This document shows positions 10,011 to 19,375 of a stretch of DNA of 64,000 bases, in pieces (position 1 is the stretch's first letter; every line of letters begins with the position of its first letter). The DNA is taken from NCBI RefSeq assembly GCF_000315915.1, contig NC_020192.1, positions 248,001-312,000 on the forward strand. The letters run 5' to 3'. Origin of the DNA: Henningerozyma blattae CBS 6284. Its lineage: Eukaryota > Ascomycota > Saccharomycetes > Saccharomycetales > Saccharomycetaceae. The position numbers and the translations under genes are program-made. The notes under the pieces were generated by a model. It saw only the letters and a program-made list of their open reading frames with translations. It was not told the DNA's origin and ran no database searches.

Positions 10011-10568
10011 CTAGTTCTGAGAAGGTCTGCGGCGTTTTCTGGGCGGGCTGCTCGGGGTTCGCTTTCCGTCGGACCTCGCTTTCCGAGACGCGTCGTGTGC
10101 CCCGCATTGTGCCTTTTCGGGAATATTCTTTAATTTCCGCGGAAATACGCGGTCGCGTCGCCAGGCACGTGACGGGAAATTTTGCGGATCATGTGATGTG
10201 GAATTGTCAGCCCAGGGTTCGGGCAGAGCCGAGGGTTCTTCCAGTTTAATTTTAGGGTTTGGAGTTTGATCATGTGATGTCGCATTTTTTTGATCAGGTG
10301 ATTCTGGACATTTGTCATCACGTGATGGGGTTGTGGAGATACAATTTTGATCATTATTAATTGTAATCAAATCATCGTTAATCTGTTTCTGTTTCGCTAT
10401 ATTATAATTTTTTTCATTTTTCAATAATGTTCCCTCTACAAGGTTTTTTTTCATTCTTTTTTTAAGTGTTTTATGGCCTGGTAATAATCTAGCATGCTGT
10501 GTATTAGTAGGGGTTATATTTTTGGCACCACTACGAGCTTCTAATTGTGGACGATGTGCAGTAGTCAT
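10011..10568 (-). CDS. CWC15: Spliceosomal protein Cwc15, atypical C-terminus
   Basis: 185 aa. Cwc15 belongs to the Prp19-associated (NTC) part of the spliceosome. The N-terminus MTTAHRPQLEARSGAKN and the following ARLLPGHKTLKKR block are the invariant start of the family. A second family-like element, RAWRRD, follows near residue 140. After that the protein becomes Arg/Lys/Ser/Pro-rich, encoded by unusually GC-rich DNA, and ends in RKRRRPSQN. The aromatic C-terminal block that normally ends Cwc15 is not visible in this frame or, as far as I could read, in the adjacent frames. Divergent with NBP2 as in S. cerevisiae. Identity is secure; the C-terminal boundary is less so. Confidence 0.85.
   Translation of the reverse strand: MTTAHRPQLEARSGAKNITPTNTQHARLLPGHKTLKKRMKKNLVEGTLLKNEKNYNIAKQKQINDDLITINNDQNCISTTPSRDDKCPESPDQKNATSHDQTPNPKIKLEEPSALPEPWADNSTSHDPQNFPSRAWRRDRVFPRKLKNIPEKAQCGAHDASRKARSDGKRTPSSPPRKRRRPSQN
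10053..10068. promoter_or_regulatory. Put3-type UAS (CGG-N10-CCG)
   Basis: CGGGGTTCGCTTTCCG fits the CGG-N10-CCG rule for Put3. Read on the minus strand as CGGAAAGCGAACCCCG, it resembles the known S. cerevisiae PUT site CGGGAAGCCAACTCCG through the spacer. It lies upstream of PUT1 but inside the CWC15 C-terminal reading frame. Confidence 0.6.
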
Positions 10569-10595
10569 TGTGTGTGTGTGTGTGTGTGTGTGTGT
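10569..10595. repeat. (TG)n microsatellite
   Basis: Thirteen or so TG units directly abutting the CWC15 start codon, that is a CA run in the CWC15 leader. Confidence 0.9.
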
Positions 10596-10695
10596 CTTTT
10601 ATGTTTGTGTTCTTTTAATCTTTTTAAACTTAATTATTGTTCATTACTCTTGTATATAATATAAATATTTTAGTATGAATATTATCTGTTATTTT

Positions 10696-10703
10696 TTACC
10701 CGG
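10696..10703. promoter_or_regulatory. Reb1-type site TTACCCGG
   Basis: An exact TTACCCGG, the recognition core of the general regulatory factor Reb1, placed between the divergent genes CWC15 and NBP2, where such sites set a nucleosome-free region. Confidence 0.6.
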
Positions 10704-11003
10704 CTTTTATTAGCTCATCGATCGATTCTCGTTGGTCCCAAAAATAGCTCACATAGAATTTTGAAAAAAAATATTGAACTTTTAATATACACAAGGAACC
10801 AAAATAAATAGATATATTTGAAAATGTAATATACTGTATTTATATGTATGTATAAATATATAGAAGATTTCAGTAAAAACTTGAAAGTAAGAAAAAAAAA
10901 AAAAAAAAAGAAAAGAAAAACAATTAAGAAAAGCAAAGACAATTATATAAAATTAAAATAGACAATTAAATAAATCAATAAAATATTACATTAGACAAAT
11001 AAA

Positions 11004-11678
11004 ATGTGTGCCACTACAACTATGAGAGAAAACACAACAAATGATATATCCTGCTCATACAGTGATAATGATACTACAAGTATCGGATACATATCGATAA
11101 AAGATTTTGCATATGAAAACTCAAACCCGTTACATTATGGATATTTTAATGAACAACAAGATGAAAATTCAATTAATAATGATGATATTCATATAGATGC
11201 AGATGCAGAACAAGAAGCAGACGCAGAAGCAGATATAGAAGCAGACGGAGAAGATGAAGGTAAAAGATCCAGTATTTATTTACCAAACAATTATATAATA
11301 AATCAAAAGGCAATTGCATTATATGATTTTGTACCTGAAAATGATAATGAATTGCAATTAGTGGAAGGTGATATTATTTTTATCAATTATAAGCATGGTC
11401 AAGGTTGGCTAGTGGCTCAAAATTTGAACAATAATAAAATAGGTTTAGTACCTGAAGAATTTGTATCATATTTAGATGAAGAAGATTTTACAGATGATGA
11501 TGAACAAGATGAAAATATTAGACCGTTTTATTTAACTCATTTAATCACTCAGAATATTAAAAAAGATGTCACTGATGATGAATGGGAAGATATATCAAAC
11601 CATTCTTCTTCATCTTCACAAGCTAATTCTCCAACAAATGATCATTCTAAATTAGCGTCTGATTTAGAAAAAAATTAA
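11004..11678 (+). CDS. NBP2: SH3 adaptor protein Nbp2
   Basis: 224 aa. Nbp2 is an adaptor that brings the phosphatase Ptc1 to MAP kinase modules (Hog1 and cell-wall integrity) and takes part in nuclear and organelle inheritance. A single SH3 domain spans about residues 101-157, with ALYDF, the acidic RT loop, GQGWLVAQN and the closing VPEEFVSYL. The block SIGYISIKDFAYENSNPLHYGYF (residues 26-48) and the C-terminal RPFYLTHLITQN and DDEWEDI blocks are typical of Nbp2. Residues 62-86 are an acidic Asp/Ala/Glu repeat made by GCAGAY-type hexamers. The length is close to the 236 aa of S. cerevisiae. Notably HOG1 lies in the same window, but this reflects ancestral order, not coupling. Confidence 0.93.
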   Translation: MCATTTMRENTTNDISCSYSDNDTTSIGYISIKDFAYENSNPLHYGYFNEQQDENSINNDDIHIDADAEQEADAEADIEADGEDEGKRSSIYLPNNYIINQKAIALYDFVPENDNELQLVEGDIIFINYKHGQGWLVAQNLNNNKIGLVPEEFVSYLDEEDFTDDDEQDENIRPFYLTHLITQNIKKDVTDDEWEDISNHSSSSSQANSPTNDHSKLASDLEKN

Positions 11679-11809
11679 AATATATAACATATTAGCATTA
11701 TTTTTTTTTTCTTTCTCTATATATATAGACTGACTATTAGACTTATATATATATATATATTTTTCCCCGCTCTTATACAAGACCAACAATTTGCATCTCA
11801 TTATATTCT

Positions 11810-12946
11810 TTATTCAAATTCTATCTTTTCTAACTCAATATTCACATTTTCATCTTCATCATGTCCTTTTCTAATCATTGATAATTCTTGCATATCAATT
11901 ATTGATAAATTCAATTCATTCAAACATTCTTGAGATCCCATTATCAATTCATTTATTATTTCATCTCCTTCTTCACCATTTAATTTTTGTTTCCCCATTT
12001 GAATTACAAAACTAAATGCTATTTGTAATTCATTAACATTTTCTTGATATTCTATCATTTCATTGGATTCGATCTTTAAATCTTTAAAGTGTTCATTAAA
12101 TTGATAAACATTCTCTGGATCGATCTCTAATTGATTCAATTTTTTAAATTTCATTAATTTCATGAAGATATAATTCAAAAACCCTTCTAAATAATAAACT
12201 TCTAAATTATCTTCTTCAATATCTTTCAAATTTTGAATAATCTTAAAACTCTCCTCATATAAACACATCTCAATACACATCTTACAAAGATTGATTAGAG
12301 GTTGTACTAATTCATTATATTCTTCTCTACAATTTTCAGTTTTCATTCGTTCTTCAATATCATTTTTTTTCAATTCAAATAATTCCCAGGATTTTTGAAA
12401 TGCTTCCATAGCTTCTTTATATCTTTGTTGAGAAATACGAATAGATCCAAGCATACTCCATACTTCACCACTATTACCATTACTCACTTCTATAGCTTGT
12501 TTAATTATTTCTTCACATTGATTTTCAGCATCTTCCTCCATACACAAATCTGTCATCCAAATTTCAATCATGGATAAAAATGCACTAATAATTTTTTTAA
12601 TTCCGCTACCATCTTCTTTAAGATTTGAATATTCATTCTCAATACCTTTTAAAATCAATTCAAGACCTTCTCTGGAGCCAATGATTTGTCCCAATGTGAA
12701 AAATTTATCATTACCACCTTTTTCACCTAATGGATCCAATTCACAGGATTTCACTAATAATGGATAAGCTTTATCAATTTGATTATTTTCTAAATAATAT
12801 TCCATAAAGATTTGATTTAATTCTAAATTATTCGAGTTTTCATTTTGAAGACTTTTTTTTAATGGTTTTAAAATTTTATAAACTTCACTTAAATTATTTT
12901 CCAATAATTGAATCTTTGCTTGTTCAATAGTTTGAACCAAATCCAT
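11810..12946 (-). CDS. ACL4: Rpl4-dedicated assembly chaperone Acl4
   Basis: 378 aa from the ATG at 12946; the frame upstream opens only with TTG. Acl4 is the dedicated chaperone that captures newly made ribosomal protein uL4 (Rpl4) and delivers it to pre-60S particles. The protein is all-helical with tetratricopeptide-like repeats, for example residues 165-200 (GEVWSMLGSIRISQQRYKEAMEAFQKSWEL region) and a tail rich in acidic residues. Position between NBP2 and NHA1 and the minus strand match YDR161W. The assignment rests on the TPR pattern, length (387 aa in S. cerevisiae) and order. A GATGAG repeat and an RRPE-like word lie upstream, as in ribosome-biogenesis genes. Confidence 0.85.
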   Translation of the reverse strand: MDLVQTIEQAKIQLLENNLSEVYKILKPLKKSLQNENSNNLELNQIFMEYYLENNQIDKAYPLLVKSCELDPLGEKGGNDKFFTLGQIIGSREGLELILKGIENEYSNLKEDGSGIKKIISAFLSMIEIWMTDLCMEEDAENQCEEIIKQAIEVSNGNSGEVWSMLGSIRISQQRYKEAMEAFQKSWELFELKKNDIEERMKTENCREEYNELVQPLINLCKMCIEMCLYEESFKIIQNLKDIEEDNLEVYYLEGFLNYIFMKLMKFKKLNQLEIDPENVYQFNEHFKDLKIESNEMIEYQENVNELQIAFSFVIQMGKQKLNGEEGDEIINELIMGSQECLNELNLSIIDMQELSMIRKGHDEDENVNIELEKIEFE

Positions 12947-13639
12947 ATTCAATATATTTGTTTATTGTTACTTATGTTTCCCCTTTGTGGATTTTGAAAT
13001 GTACAAAAAGAAACACTTGGAAAAAATATCAAAACTAAAAACACCCAAATTACTATATAGATTCAAAATCTCTTACACCCTATTATTACAAACAATGTAA
13101 ACTTATTATGTCACCTCATCTCATCTCATCTCATCAATTTTCATCATACGCAAATTTTTTGCATATTTAAAAAGAAAAAAAAATATAAAAAAGATCGTTC
13201 CGAGTGATTTTGAAAATATAAATTTTCTTTTAAAAAAAAAGATATTCATTAAGAATACCTGGTTCGTATTTAATTTCTATTTAAATATATATTTTATTCT
13301 AAAATATCAAATTAATCAGAAATATAGTATAATCTGCTATGTAGTCTATGCTTGTAGGTAAATGAGTACCAAAATAAAATATTGTAATATGCGGAGGGAA
13401 AGAAAACGAGCGTAATAATTAATATATGAATATTGTTTTATGGATTATAATGTACTAATTTTTTTTTTTTAATGATTCTTTTTTGTTTTTTATTTTTTTT
13501 TTACTTTATTGAGTTTTATTAGTTTAATACCAGTTTATAAATTTGTCGTTTTTTTTGTTAAAGTAGGAGCATAAACATTAGAAAATTTTGAACAAAAATA
13601 ATATTTTATATTAATTTTATGGAAAACCAAATCTCTCGG
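12947..13639. other. ACL4 promoter and NHA1 3' flank
   Basis: 693 bases. The ACL4 side carries the GATGAG run and RRPE-like word; the NHA1 side is AT-rich with T-tracts. No gene. SSY1 and SAC3, neighbours of this segment in S. cerevisiae, are not here. Confidence 0.5.
13115..13159 (-). promoter_or_regulatory. PAC/RRPE-like elements upstream of ACL4
   Basis: Four overlapping GATGAG words on the minus strand (13115-13135, a 5-base repeat) resemble the PAC core, and AAATTTTT at 13152-13159 matches the RRPE core AAAWTTTT. Both lie about 170-215 bases before the ACL4 ATG. PAC and RRPE mark ribosome-biogenesis promoters in yeast. Confidence 0.45.
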
Positions 13640-16600
13640 TCATAGATTTTTCTTGAATTTATCTTTAGTTCTTGCTTTTTTAGGTGGAGCTGGTGCAAAA
13701 CTTACTTGTAGCCCATCCTCTTCTTCGTCATCTTGAGCTCTAGAACCCGATCCAAGACCAAGAGCATTCAAACGTCGTTCTCTTTCATATGCAGTTTCTT
13801 TTTCTTCTTCTTCTCCTCCGTCTCCTTCATCTTGTCGATACTTTTGTGTTCTGTCACGGCGAATATTTGTATTATTGTCTAGTATATCTTCAGTAGTATC
13901 ACCCTCATCAGTTTGTGGTTGATATCTTATATTTCTACGTCTAGTTTCTTCCACAGAAGCTTCGCTACCAAAAGAGCCTTGATCATAGTCATCTGAATAA
14001 TCATTAGCACGAGGACTAGTACTACTAGTTCTATCATAATCACTCTCTTCATCTTCTGAATCACTTGCTTCATCTTCTGAATCACTTTCATCTTCTTCAT
14101 CATCAGATAATGGGTAAAATTCAACTCTATCGTTTTTTGAAGAATTCAAATGAGGCGGCATCTCCATTTTTTCTAAATTACGTCTTTGATCTTCATAATT
14201 TGGATCTGTAGCTGTCTTTAATGAAGTATCTTGATCATTCGAATCAGGACGTTTCAAACCTGCAACTTGTAAAGCTTTTGAAACAATTGTCTTATTAACG
14301 GTTGATATTAAATCATCTCTACCTTTCTTATGATGATTAATCTTATATCTTCTTAAAACATCACCATCAGCATTTTCAATAATCAATAAATTATCTAATT
14401 TGTAAGCAAAATATTTTGTATGTTTTTTATGTTTACTTTTTTTCTTCTTTTGCATTTCAGCATGTTTTTCTTTAATAATCTTTGGAGGAGAGATGACTCT
14501 TTTCAATTCTTCCATTCCTGATTTAATTATATTTGAGCTTCCTCTTGAATTTGTTGTTGTCAAAGAAGCACCAATTTCAGATTCTTCATCCATTGATTGG
14601 TCAGGATGCTGAACAGGAACCACTTGTATAATTTCACCTTCTTCATTTTCAATAATAATTTGATTACCATCTTCGTAACCTACGTGAGCTTTATTTTCTT
14701 GTTCAGTTAAATTTGGTTCATCATCATGTGTTAAAAATTCCTCAGATGGAGTTAAAGGTCGAATGTAATGATGTTCAGGAGGACTATTTGGATGTTGTGA
14801 ATGAGGGTGTGGATGTGGTGAGTAATTAGAATTCTCCACAACAAAAGTTGGTAAATTTTTATTATGTCTTTGTCTTAACTGTTTAGAACTACACGTTGAA
14901 GCAGTATTCCCAATGGATGAAGATGTAGCAGCAGATGACGATGATGTAACGTTATGTTTTTCACTATATTGGTTTGATCCAGTAGTACCTGTTTCTGGAG
15001 TTTCTTCTAAATGAATACTTGGAGTAATACTACCTTGATAAGTACTTGGTCTTTTATGACGGTGATTATGATGAGTTGCTTGTCTATCTGATTCGTCGTC
15101 AGTAGTATAATTCAGAGTTGGATATTGTTCATATTCTTCAGAAAGAACACCTGATTCCTTTTCATTTCTTGATTCTAATGCTGCATCTATTTCAGACCTA
15201 CTAATATCATCTAGAATGGAATTTCTTCTTGTACCACCCAATGAGAAAGTACCAGCCATAGCTTCTTTTTCTAATTGTAAACGTTCCCTTCCTAAATCAT
15301 TCAATTCATCATCGTAATCCTTTTTATGACGATTATGACCACTACCATTCGTTAAGCTAATATTAAAATGAGAACTTGGACGAGCGTTTCTAAAGAATTC
15401 TTTTCTTTTTCTTTTTCGAGCCTTTTTCTTTTTATCCTTTCTTCTCTTTTCAAAATCTTCTGTTCTTCTCATCCCACCAGCATGTCTAAATGGTACACCA
15501 CTAGTCTCTACTGTACTATGTCTCGAAATATCACCTAAAGTGGAATTATTCATGGAATTTTCATTATCTATGTCATAATCTGAGTCGTCTTCAGGTAAAA
15601 TGCTATGAAGTTCTAAACCTGAAGAAATAGGAGCATCAGTATCTACACGATGTAAAGAAAACGATCTACCATTTTTATCCAATGAAGGTAATCTTTGTAA
15701 CCAAGAAGATTTTGTATTTCCGAAAGTCGTATGAGTTGAAAAAGTCTTTGTTAGTGTTATTGTGTTTAAATGTCTACCTAAGGTAACCACAGCAACAGAT
15801 GAACCATGAACTATAATAGACGTTATAATGAAAAATGATACTACTGGCCAAATGATAGAAATTAATCTCCAATGCTTTGTACCTACATCTGGTAAATCTC
15901 TTAAATTTAGATCTTCATTATCAGCATCTATTAATAATTCTACTCTTGAAAGAATAGCAGCAAAGACTGCACCTACACCAATAGGACCGAAATGACCTAC
16001 AAAGAGTGCTTCTCTCCAAGATTTGATATCTGGAATGAAAGGTTTCAATGCTAAAACAGCAGGAATTCTTCTTAAGAAAATGACAATAAATGCCAAGACA
16101 ATTAATCTCCAAACACTTAACCCAATGTCAGGATTATCGAATTGTTCCCAGGGAATAATTGCACCAAAATAAATGAAATAAGCAAAATTTAATAATAAAT
16201 CGATAACAGTTGAAATATTAGTCTCTTTGGTCTTTGTAGAAAACCAACCGTCCCAGGCAAATGTGGCACCTGCAGCAAATGATACTAATAAATCATCTAC
16301 ACCTAAGATTGAACCAAACCCAGCACAGATGAATGCCAGTACGATATAAAATGCCAAGAATGATTCACGATCAATCATATTTTGTTCCTCCGCAAATTTG
16401 ATAGCTCTTTTACCTATATAGCCTATGGAAAAACCTAATATACAACCAAATAAGCATTCCCAAAGAAGTGTTACACAAATCCAATCTTTAATAATTTCAC
16501 CTGCTTGACCATGATGTAAAATTAAATTCATAGAAAGATAAATGAATGGGAAAGCCATCCCATCATTACAACCTGATTCGGCAGATAATAAATTTCTTAA

Positions 16601-17092
16601 ATGACCCGGAACCTTTTGTGCAAATTTGCCAGAGACCACCGATTGGGCTAAAATTGGATCTGTTGCTGTAATACAAGCAGAAATTAAAAGACTCGAGGAA
16701 AAATTGATCTTTGGTATAATAATCCAAATGAATAACCCAATGATTAACCATCCTACCGTCATGACTGGTACTAATAATAATGTTACTGAAAGCCAATGTT
16801 TTAACATGTATTTTCTTGGCAATTCTACAGCCACAGCAAAGATTTGTATACAAAGGACGATTCTTGTAATTTCTAGAGTGATATAATCTGAATTCCCCCA
16901 GGAGGAAGGGTCGAACCATTTCAAACAATGAGGCCCATATATTAATCCGAATATACCTGCAATGGTGGATTCACCAATGTATAATTTTTCCTTGAAAAAA
17001 AGAGAAACCAATGAAAAGATTGCTGAAAAGACACCGACACATGCGTAAGCTACATGAGATTTTGCTGGATCTAATTGACTCCATACAGCCAT
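13640..17092 (-). CDS. NHA1: Plasma-membrane Na+,K+/H+ antiporter Nha1
   Basis: 1150 aa. Nha1 exports Na+ and K+ in exchange for protons at the plasma membrane. The first ~430 residues form a hydrophobic CPA-type transporter with about 12 membrane segments; ion-binding blocks are seen at [10 protein letters not shown] (D145) and [13 protein letters not shown] (N176-D177). The remaining ~700 residues are a cytosolic tail, very hydrophilic, with a conserved membrane-proximal [16 protein letters not shown] block, a basic [14 protein letters not shown] stretch, and an acidic [20 protein letters not shown] region near the end. The tail makes this protein longer than the 985 aa of S. cerevisiae. 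The ATG at 17092 gives [16 protein letters not shown], the usual start. RKM5 lies directly upstream, as in S. cerevisiae. Confidence 0.95.
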   Translation of the reverse strand: MAVWSQLDPAKSHVAYACVGVFSAIFSLVSLFFKEKLYIGESTIAGIFGLIYGPHCLKWFDPSSWGNSDYITLEITRIVLCIQIFAVAVELPRKYMLKHWLSVTLLLVPVMTVGWLIIGLFIWIIIPKINFSSSLLISACITATDPILAQSVVSGKFAQKVPGHLRNLLSAESGCNDGMAFPFIYLSMNLILHHGQAGEIIKDWICVTLLWECLFGCILGFSIGYIGKRAIKFAEEQNMIDRESFLAFYIVLAFICAGFGSILGVDDLLVSFAAGATFAWDGWFSTKTKETNISTVIDLLLNFAYFIYFGAIIPWEQFDNPDIGLSVWRLIVLAFIVIFLRRIPAVLALKPFIPDIKSWREALFVGHFGPIGVGAVFAAILSRVELLIDADNEDLNLRDLPDVGTKHWRLISIIWPVVSFFIITSIIVHGSSVAVVTLGRHLNTITLTKTFSTHTTFGNTKSSWLQRLPSLDKNGRSFSLHRVDTDAPISSGLELHSILPEDDSDYDIDNENSMNNSTLGDISRHSTVETSGVPFRHAGGMRRTEDFEKRRKDKKKKARKRKRKEFFRNARPSSHFNISLTNGSGHNRHKKDYDDELNDLGRERLQLEKEAMAGTFSLGGTRRNSILDDISRSEIDAALESRNEKESGVLSEEYEQYPTLNYTTDDESDRQATHHNHRHKRPSTYQGSITPSIHLEETPETGTTGSNQYSEKHNVTSSSSAATSSSIGNTASTCSSKQLRQRHNKNLPTFVVENSNYSPHPHPHSQHPNSPPEHHYIRPLTPSEEFLTHDDEPNLTEQENKAHVGYEDGNQIIIENEEGEIIQVVPVQHPDQSMDEESEIGASLTTTNSRGSSNIIKSGMEELKRVISPPKIIKEKHAEMQKKKKSKHKKHTKYFAYKLDNLLIIENADGDVLRRYKINHHKKGRDDLISTVNKTIVSKALQVAGLKRPDSNDQDTSLKTATDPNYEDQRRNLEKMEMPPHLNSSKNDRVEFYPLSDDEEDESDSEDEASDSEDEESDYDRTSSTSPRANDYSDDYDQGSFGSEASVEETRRRNIRYQPQTDEGDTTEDILDNNTNIRRDRTQKYRQDEGDGGEEEEKETAYERERRLNALGLGSGSRAQDDEEEDGLQVSFAPAPPKKARTKDKFKKNL

Positions 17093-17118
17093 CGGTTATT
17101 GTAATAAATATATATATT

Positions 17119-17136
17119 TGTGTGTGTGTGTGTGTG
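17119..17136. repeat. (TG)n microsatellite
   Basis: A TG run 27-44 bases upstream of the NHA1 start codon, in the leader. Confidence 0.85.
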
Positions 17137-17929
17137 AAAAGTGTATATGTATGCAATGAAAATGTGTGTTTTGAAAAAGGATGAAAGTACTAACTGCGTA
17201 TTATAAAGAGAAATTGAGTAGTACAGTATTTAAAATGATATTGAACTAGTAACGTCAACATAAAACAATAGGGAAAGTATTAATTCCGAAGGTGGATTCT
17301 CGACTAGCCGTGGTTGTAAAAGTTTGAGTTTGACAATATATTTTAGCTCTTCGAAAAGTTATAAATATATCGGTAGTGATAAAAGAAAGAATGCAAATAT
17401 AAAAGTCAATATGAAATGAATGAAACGATGCAATAAAACAAAGTTAAATGAATATGCAAATGAGTTTATTTGTGAATGAACGTTTCTAAAAAAACAAAAT
17501 ATAAAATAAAATTAAAATTAAAGACCCTGGATTGCAATAGTTACAATAACTATGTTATGTTTTCTCTTTATTGTTTTTATTCTTATGACTATAGTAACTA
17601 CAGTAAAGTATTTGTAATTTAGTTAAATAGAATGATTGTCGGTTACTGTCTCCAAACTTAATTTAACTGGACACTCTTATCAGCTGGTTTTAATGGTGCC
17701 TATAATATTTGACCAATTTGATACCCGAATGTTTTCTAGTTCATTTAGTTCTTGTGTCATCATGCCAATCTTTTCTTTTCTTTCTTTTACCCATCAAAGC
17801 GTTGTTGCTTCATTCCAACTTCTGCCGCACGAGTCTCCGCCCCACTTGTGTACGGATGGAATGTGGCCAGATGAGGAAATATTATTGCGGTGCCTGTTTA
17901 GCTCCGTTTCACGGAAAATACCTTAATAC

Positions 17930-17999
17930 CCGCGGAGTATAGAGATAGTCCCGCGGGTATTAAATTTTAGGCCCGCGGATCTAAATGGTAATCCCGCGG
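17930..17999. promoter_or_regulatory. Four phased CCGCGG palindromes
   Basis: CCGCGG at 17930, 17951, 17973 and 17994, spaced 21, 22 and 21 bases, which is two helical turns each. The spacers are AT-rich and do not resemble one another closely. Probably a multi-site binding array for a zinc-cluster (CGG-recognising) factor or an RSC-type factor; which one is unknown. Confidence 0.5.
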
Positions 18000-18041
18000 C
18001 TATTATTAAACTGGCGGCTATGGGAATGATAGAGTATAGAC

Positions 18042-19112
18042 CTATTTTGTCTGTGGAGATAGCAAATAGACCCCACAACGAGTCTGTGCCAACATTGAAT
18101 CAGACACGTGATGCACCACAAACTGGTATTCACATATTATTGTTTCAAGAAACATTTCAATCATATCTTGGGCTCTTAATTGAAGCCCAACTATACAAGA
18201 GATTTGAATTTTGGATTTTAGCTGATAAAATTGAAATAATTCTTTCACCGTGTCAAGAAATGGTTTAATTAAATAATCGTTGTAAATGACATCCATAGCT
18301 AATATAACGATACTGGAGCAATCCTCCTTTAATTGATATAATATTGGATATTTCGAATTAGAATTTACTAATGGTTGATTATTTTTCAATAATTGGAAAG
18401 TTTCCCAATCTAATGGTAAGGTTTCTAATTGAACTATTTGTTTCCTTTGTCTTGAATCTTGCAAGTCAACTCCTCTTTGTTCATCCTCCTCCTCCTCTTT
18501 GGTATTGAAATTTAATGATTTAGATTTACATTTTTTCATATTTAATTGTAAAATATTTTGTCTAATATTAAATTTCAATTTATTTAAAATACTATTTTGA
18601 TCAGTAGCCACATAATAATCCACATGATTACTCATCACAATACTTAAAATGCCTGATATTCCAGAACCTAATTCAATAATACCTTTTTTTCCTGAATCAT
18701 TTTTTTGAAACAATCCATCAAATTTCAAAACTTCATTGCCTTGTATTGCCTCACCATTTCTAATCAATTTACAAACGTCACTCTCGCCATATAATAACCA
18801 ATTTAGAAAAATCAAAGTAGTACTCCATAAAACATAACCAGTGGTGGAATTTTTATTGTTATCATTAGATGAACCTAATGAACTTAATGATTGCTCAATG
18901 ACAAAATTATAGATCTCACTACGCACTTTCTTTTTGCGCTTTTTTTTTTCAACTTTCGTGTCTTGTATATCAACCTCTATAACATTTTGTGTCTTGTCAT
19001 GAATACCCAAATCTTGCTTTATTCCTTCAATGTTACCATTTAATTGACTATACCTTTCAAAAAGATGTTCATAGATATTCTCTTCATCAAGAGCAAAAAG
19101 TTTCTCATTCAT
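18042..19112 (-). CDS. RKM5: Ribosomal-protein lysine methyltransferase Rkm5
   Basis: 356 aa. Rkm5 is a SAM-dependent lysine methyltransferase of the seven-strand (METTL21-like) class that methylates ribosomal protein Rpl1. Motifs: TTGYVLWSTTLIFLNWLL (about residues 90-107), the SAM-binding block GIIELGSGISGILSIVMS with YYVATDQ at the end of strand 2 (about 145-175), and SIVILAMDVIYNDYLIKPF (about 267-285), the post-motif region with the D-V-I-Y sequence typical of the class. The ATG at 19112 is first in frame and the length agrees with S. cerevisiae (367 aa). Order (next to NHA1) and strand agree with YLR137W. A low-complexity acidic stretch (EEEEDEQ) interrupts the middle. Confidence 0.88.
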   Translation of the reverse strand: MNEKLFALDEENIYEHLFERYSQLNGNIEGIKQDLGIHDKTQNVIEVDIQDTKVEKKKRKKKVRSEIYNFVIEQSLSSLGSSNDNNKNSTTGYVLWSTTLIFLNWLLYGESDVCKLIRNGEAIQGNEVLKFDGLFQKNDSGKKGIIELGSGISGILSIVMSNHVDYYVATDQNSILNKLKFNIRQNILQLNMKKCKSKSLNFNTKEEEEDEQRGVDLQDSRQRKQIVQLETLPLDWETFQLLKNNQPLVNSNSKYPILYQLKEDCSSIVILAMDVIYNDYLIKPFLDTVKELFQFYQLKSKIQISCIVGLQLRAQDMIEMFLETIICEYQFVVHHVSDSMLAQTRCGVYLLSPQTK

Positions 19113-19375
19113 TCTTGGTTACATTCTCTAGCATACCAGAATGAAATCGTTAGATAGCTGCCCTTGGTCATCGTTTTTTTTTCCAGATTTTTCACATTTT
19201 TTATTTTTTTTTTTTTGGAGTTCTTGTTCGGATTTATTACTTCATTTACACATACACGCGTATTGTGTATGTATAATAAAAAAATTTCGTTATTATATAT
19301 AAACTATTATATACATTTGTTATAAGAAAAATATGGGATCATATATTATTACTATTATTATTATTAGTTTTACTA

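Larger units (their letters stand above)
10569..11003. other. Divergent promoter CWC15/NBP2
   Basis: 435 bases between two divergent genes. It holds a TG dinucleotide run next to the CWC15 ATG and a Reb1 site in the middle, with poly(A)/poly(T) tracts on the NBP2 side. Confidence 0.55.
17093..18041. other. NHA1 promoter and RKM5 3' flank
   Basis: About 950 bases. A TG run sits near the NHA1 ATG (17119-17136). The distal half (about 17800-18010) is GC-rich and ends in four evenly spaced CCGCGG palindromes. No ORF here is credible. Confidence 0.5.

Noticed and set aside
9915..10249. Plus-strand ORFs of 68-88 codons over the PUT1/CWC15 junction
   Set aside because: They overlap the minus-strand CWC15 frame, are Arg-rich only because the DNA is GC-rich, and resemble nothing.
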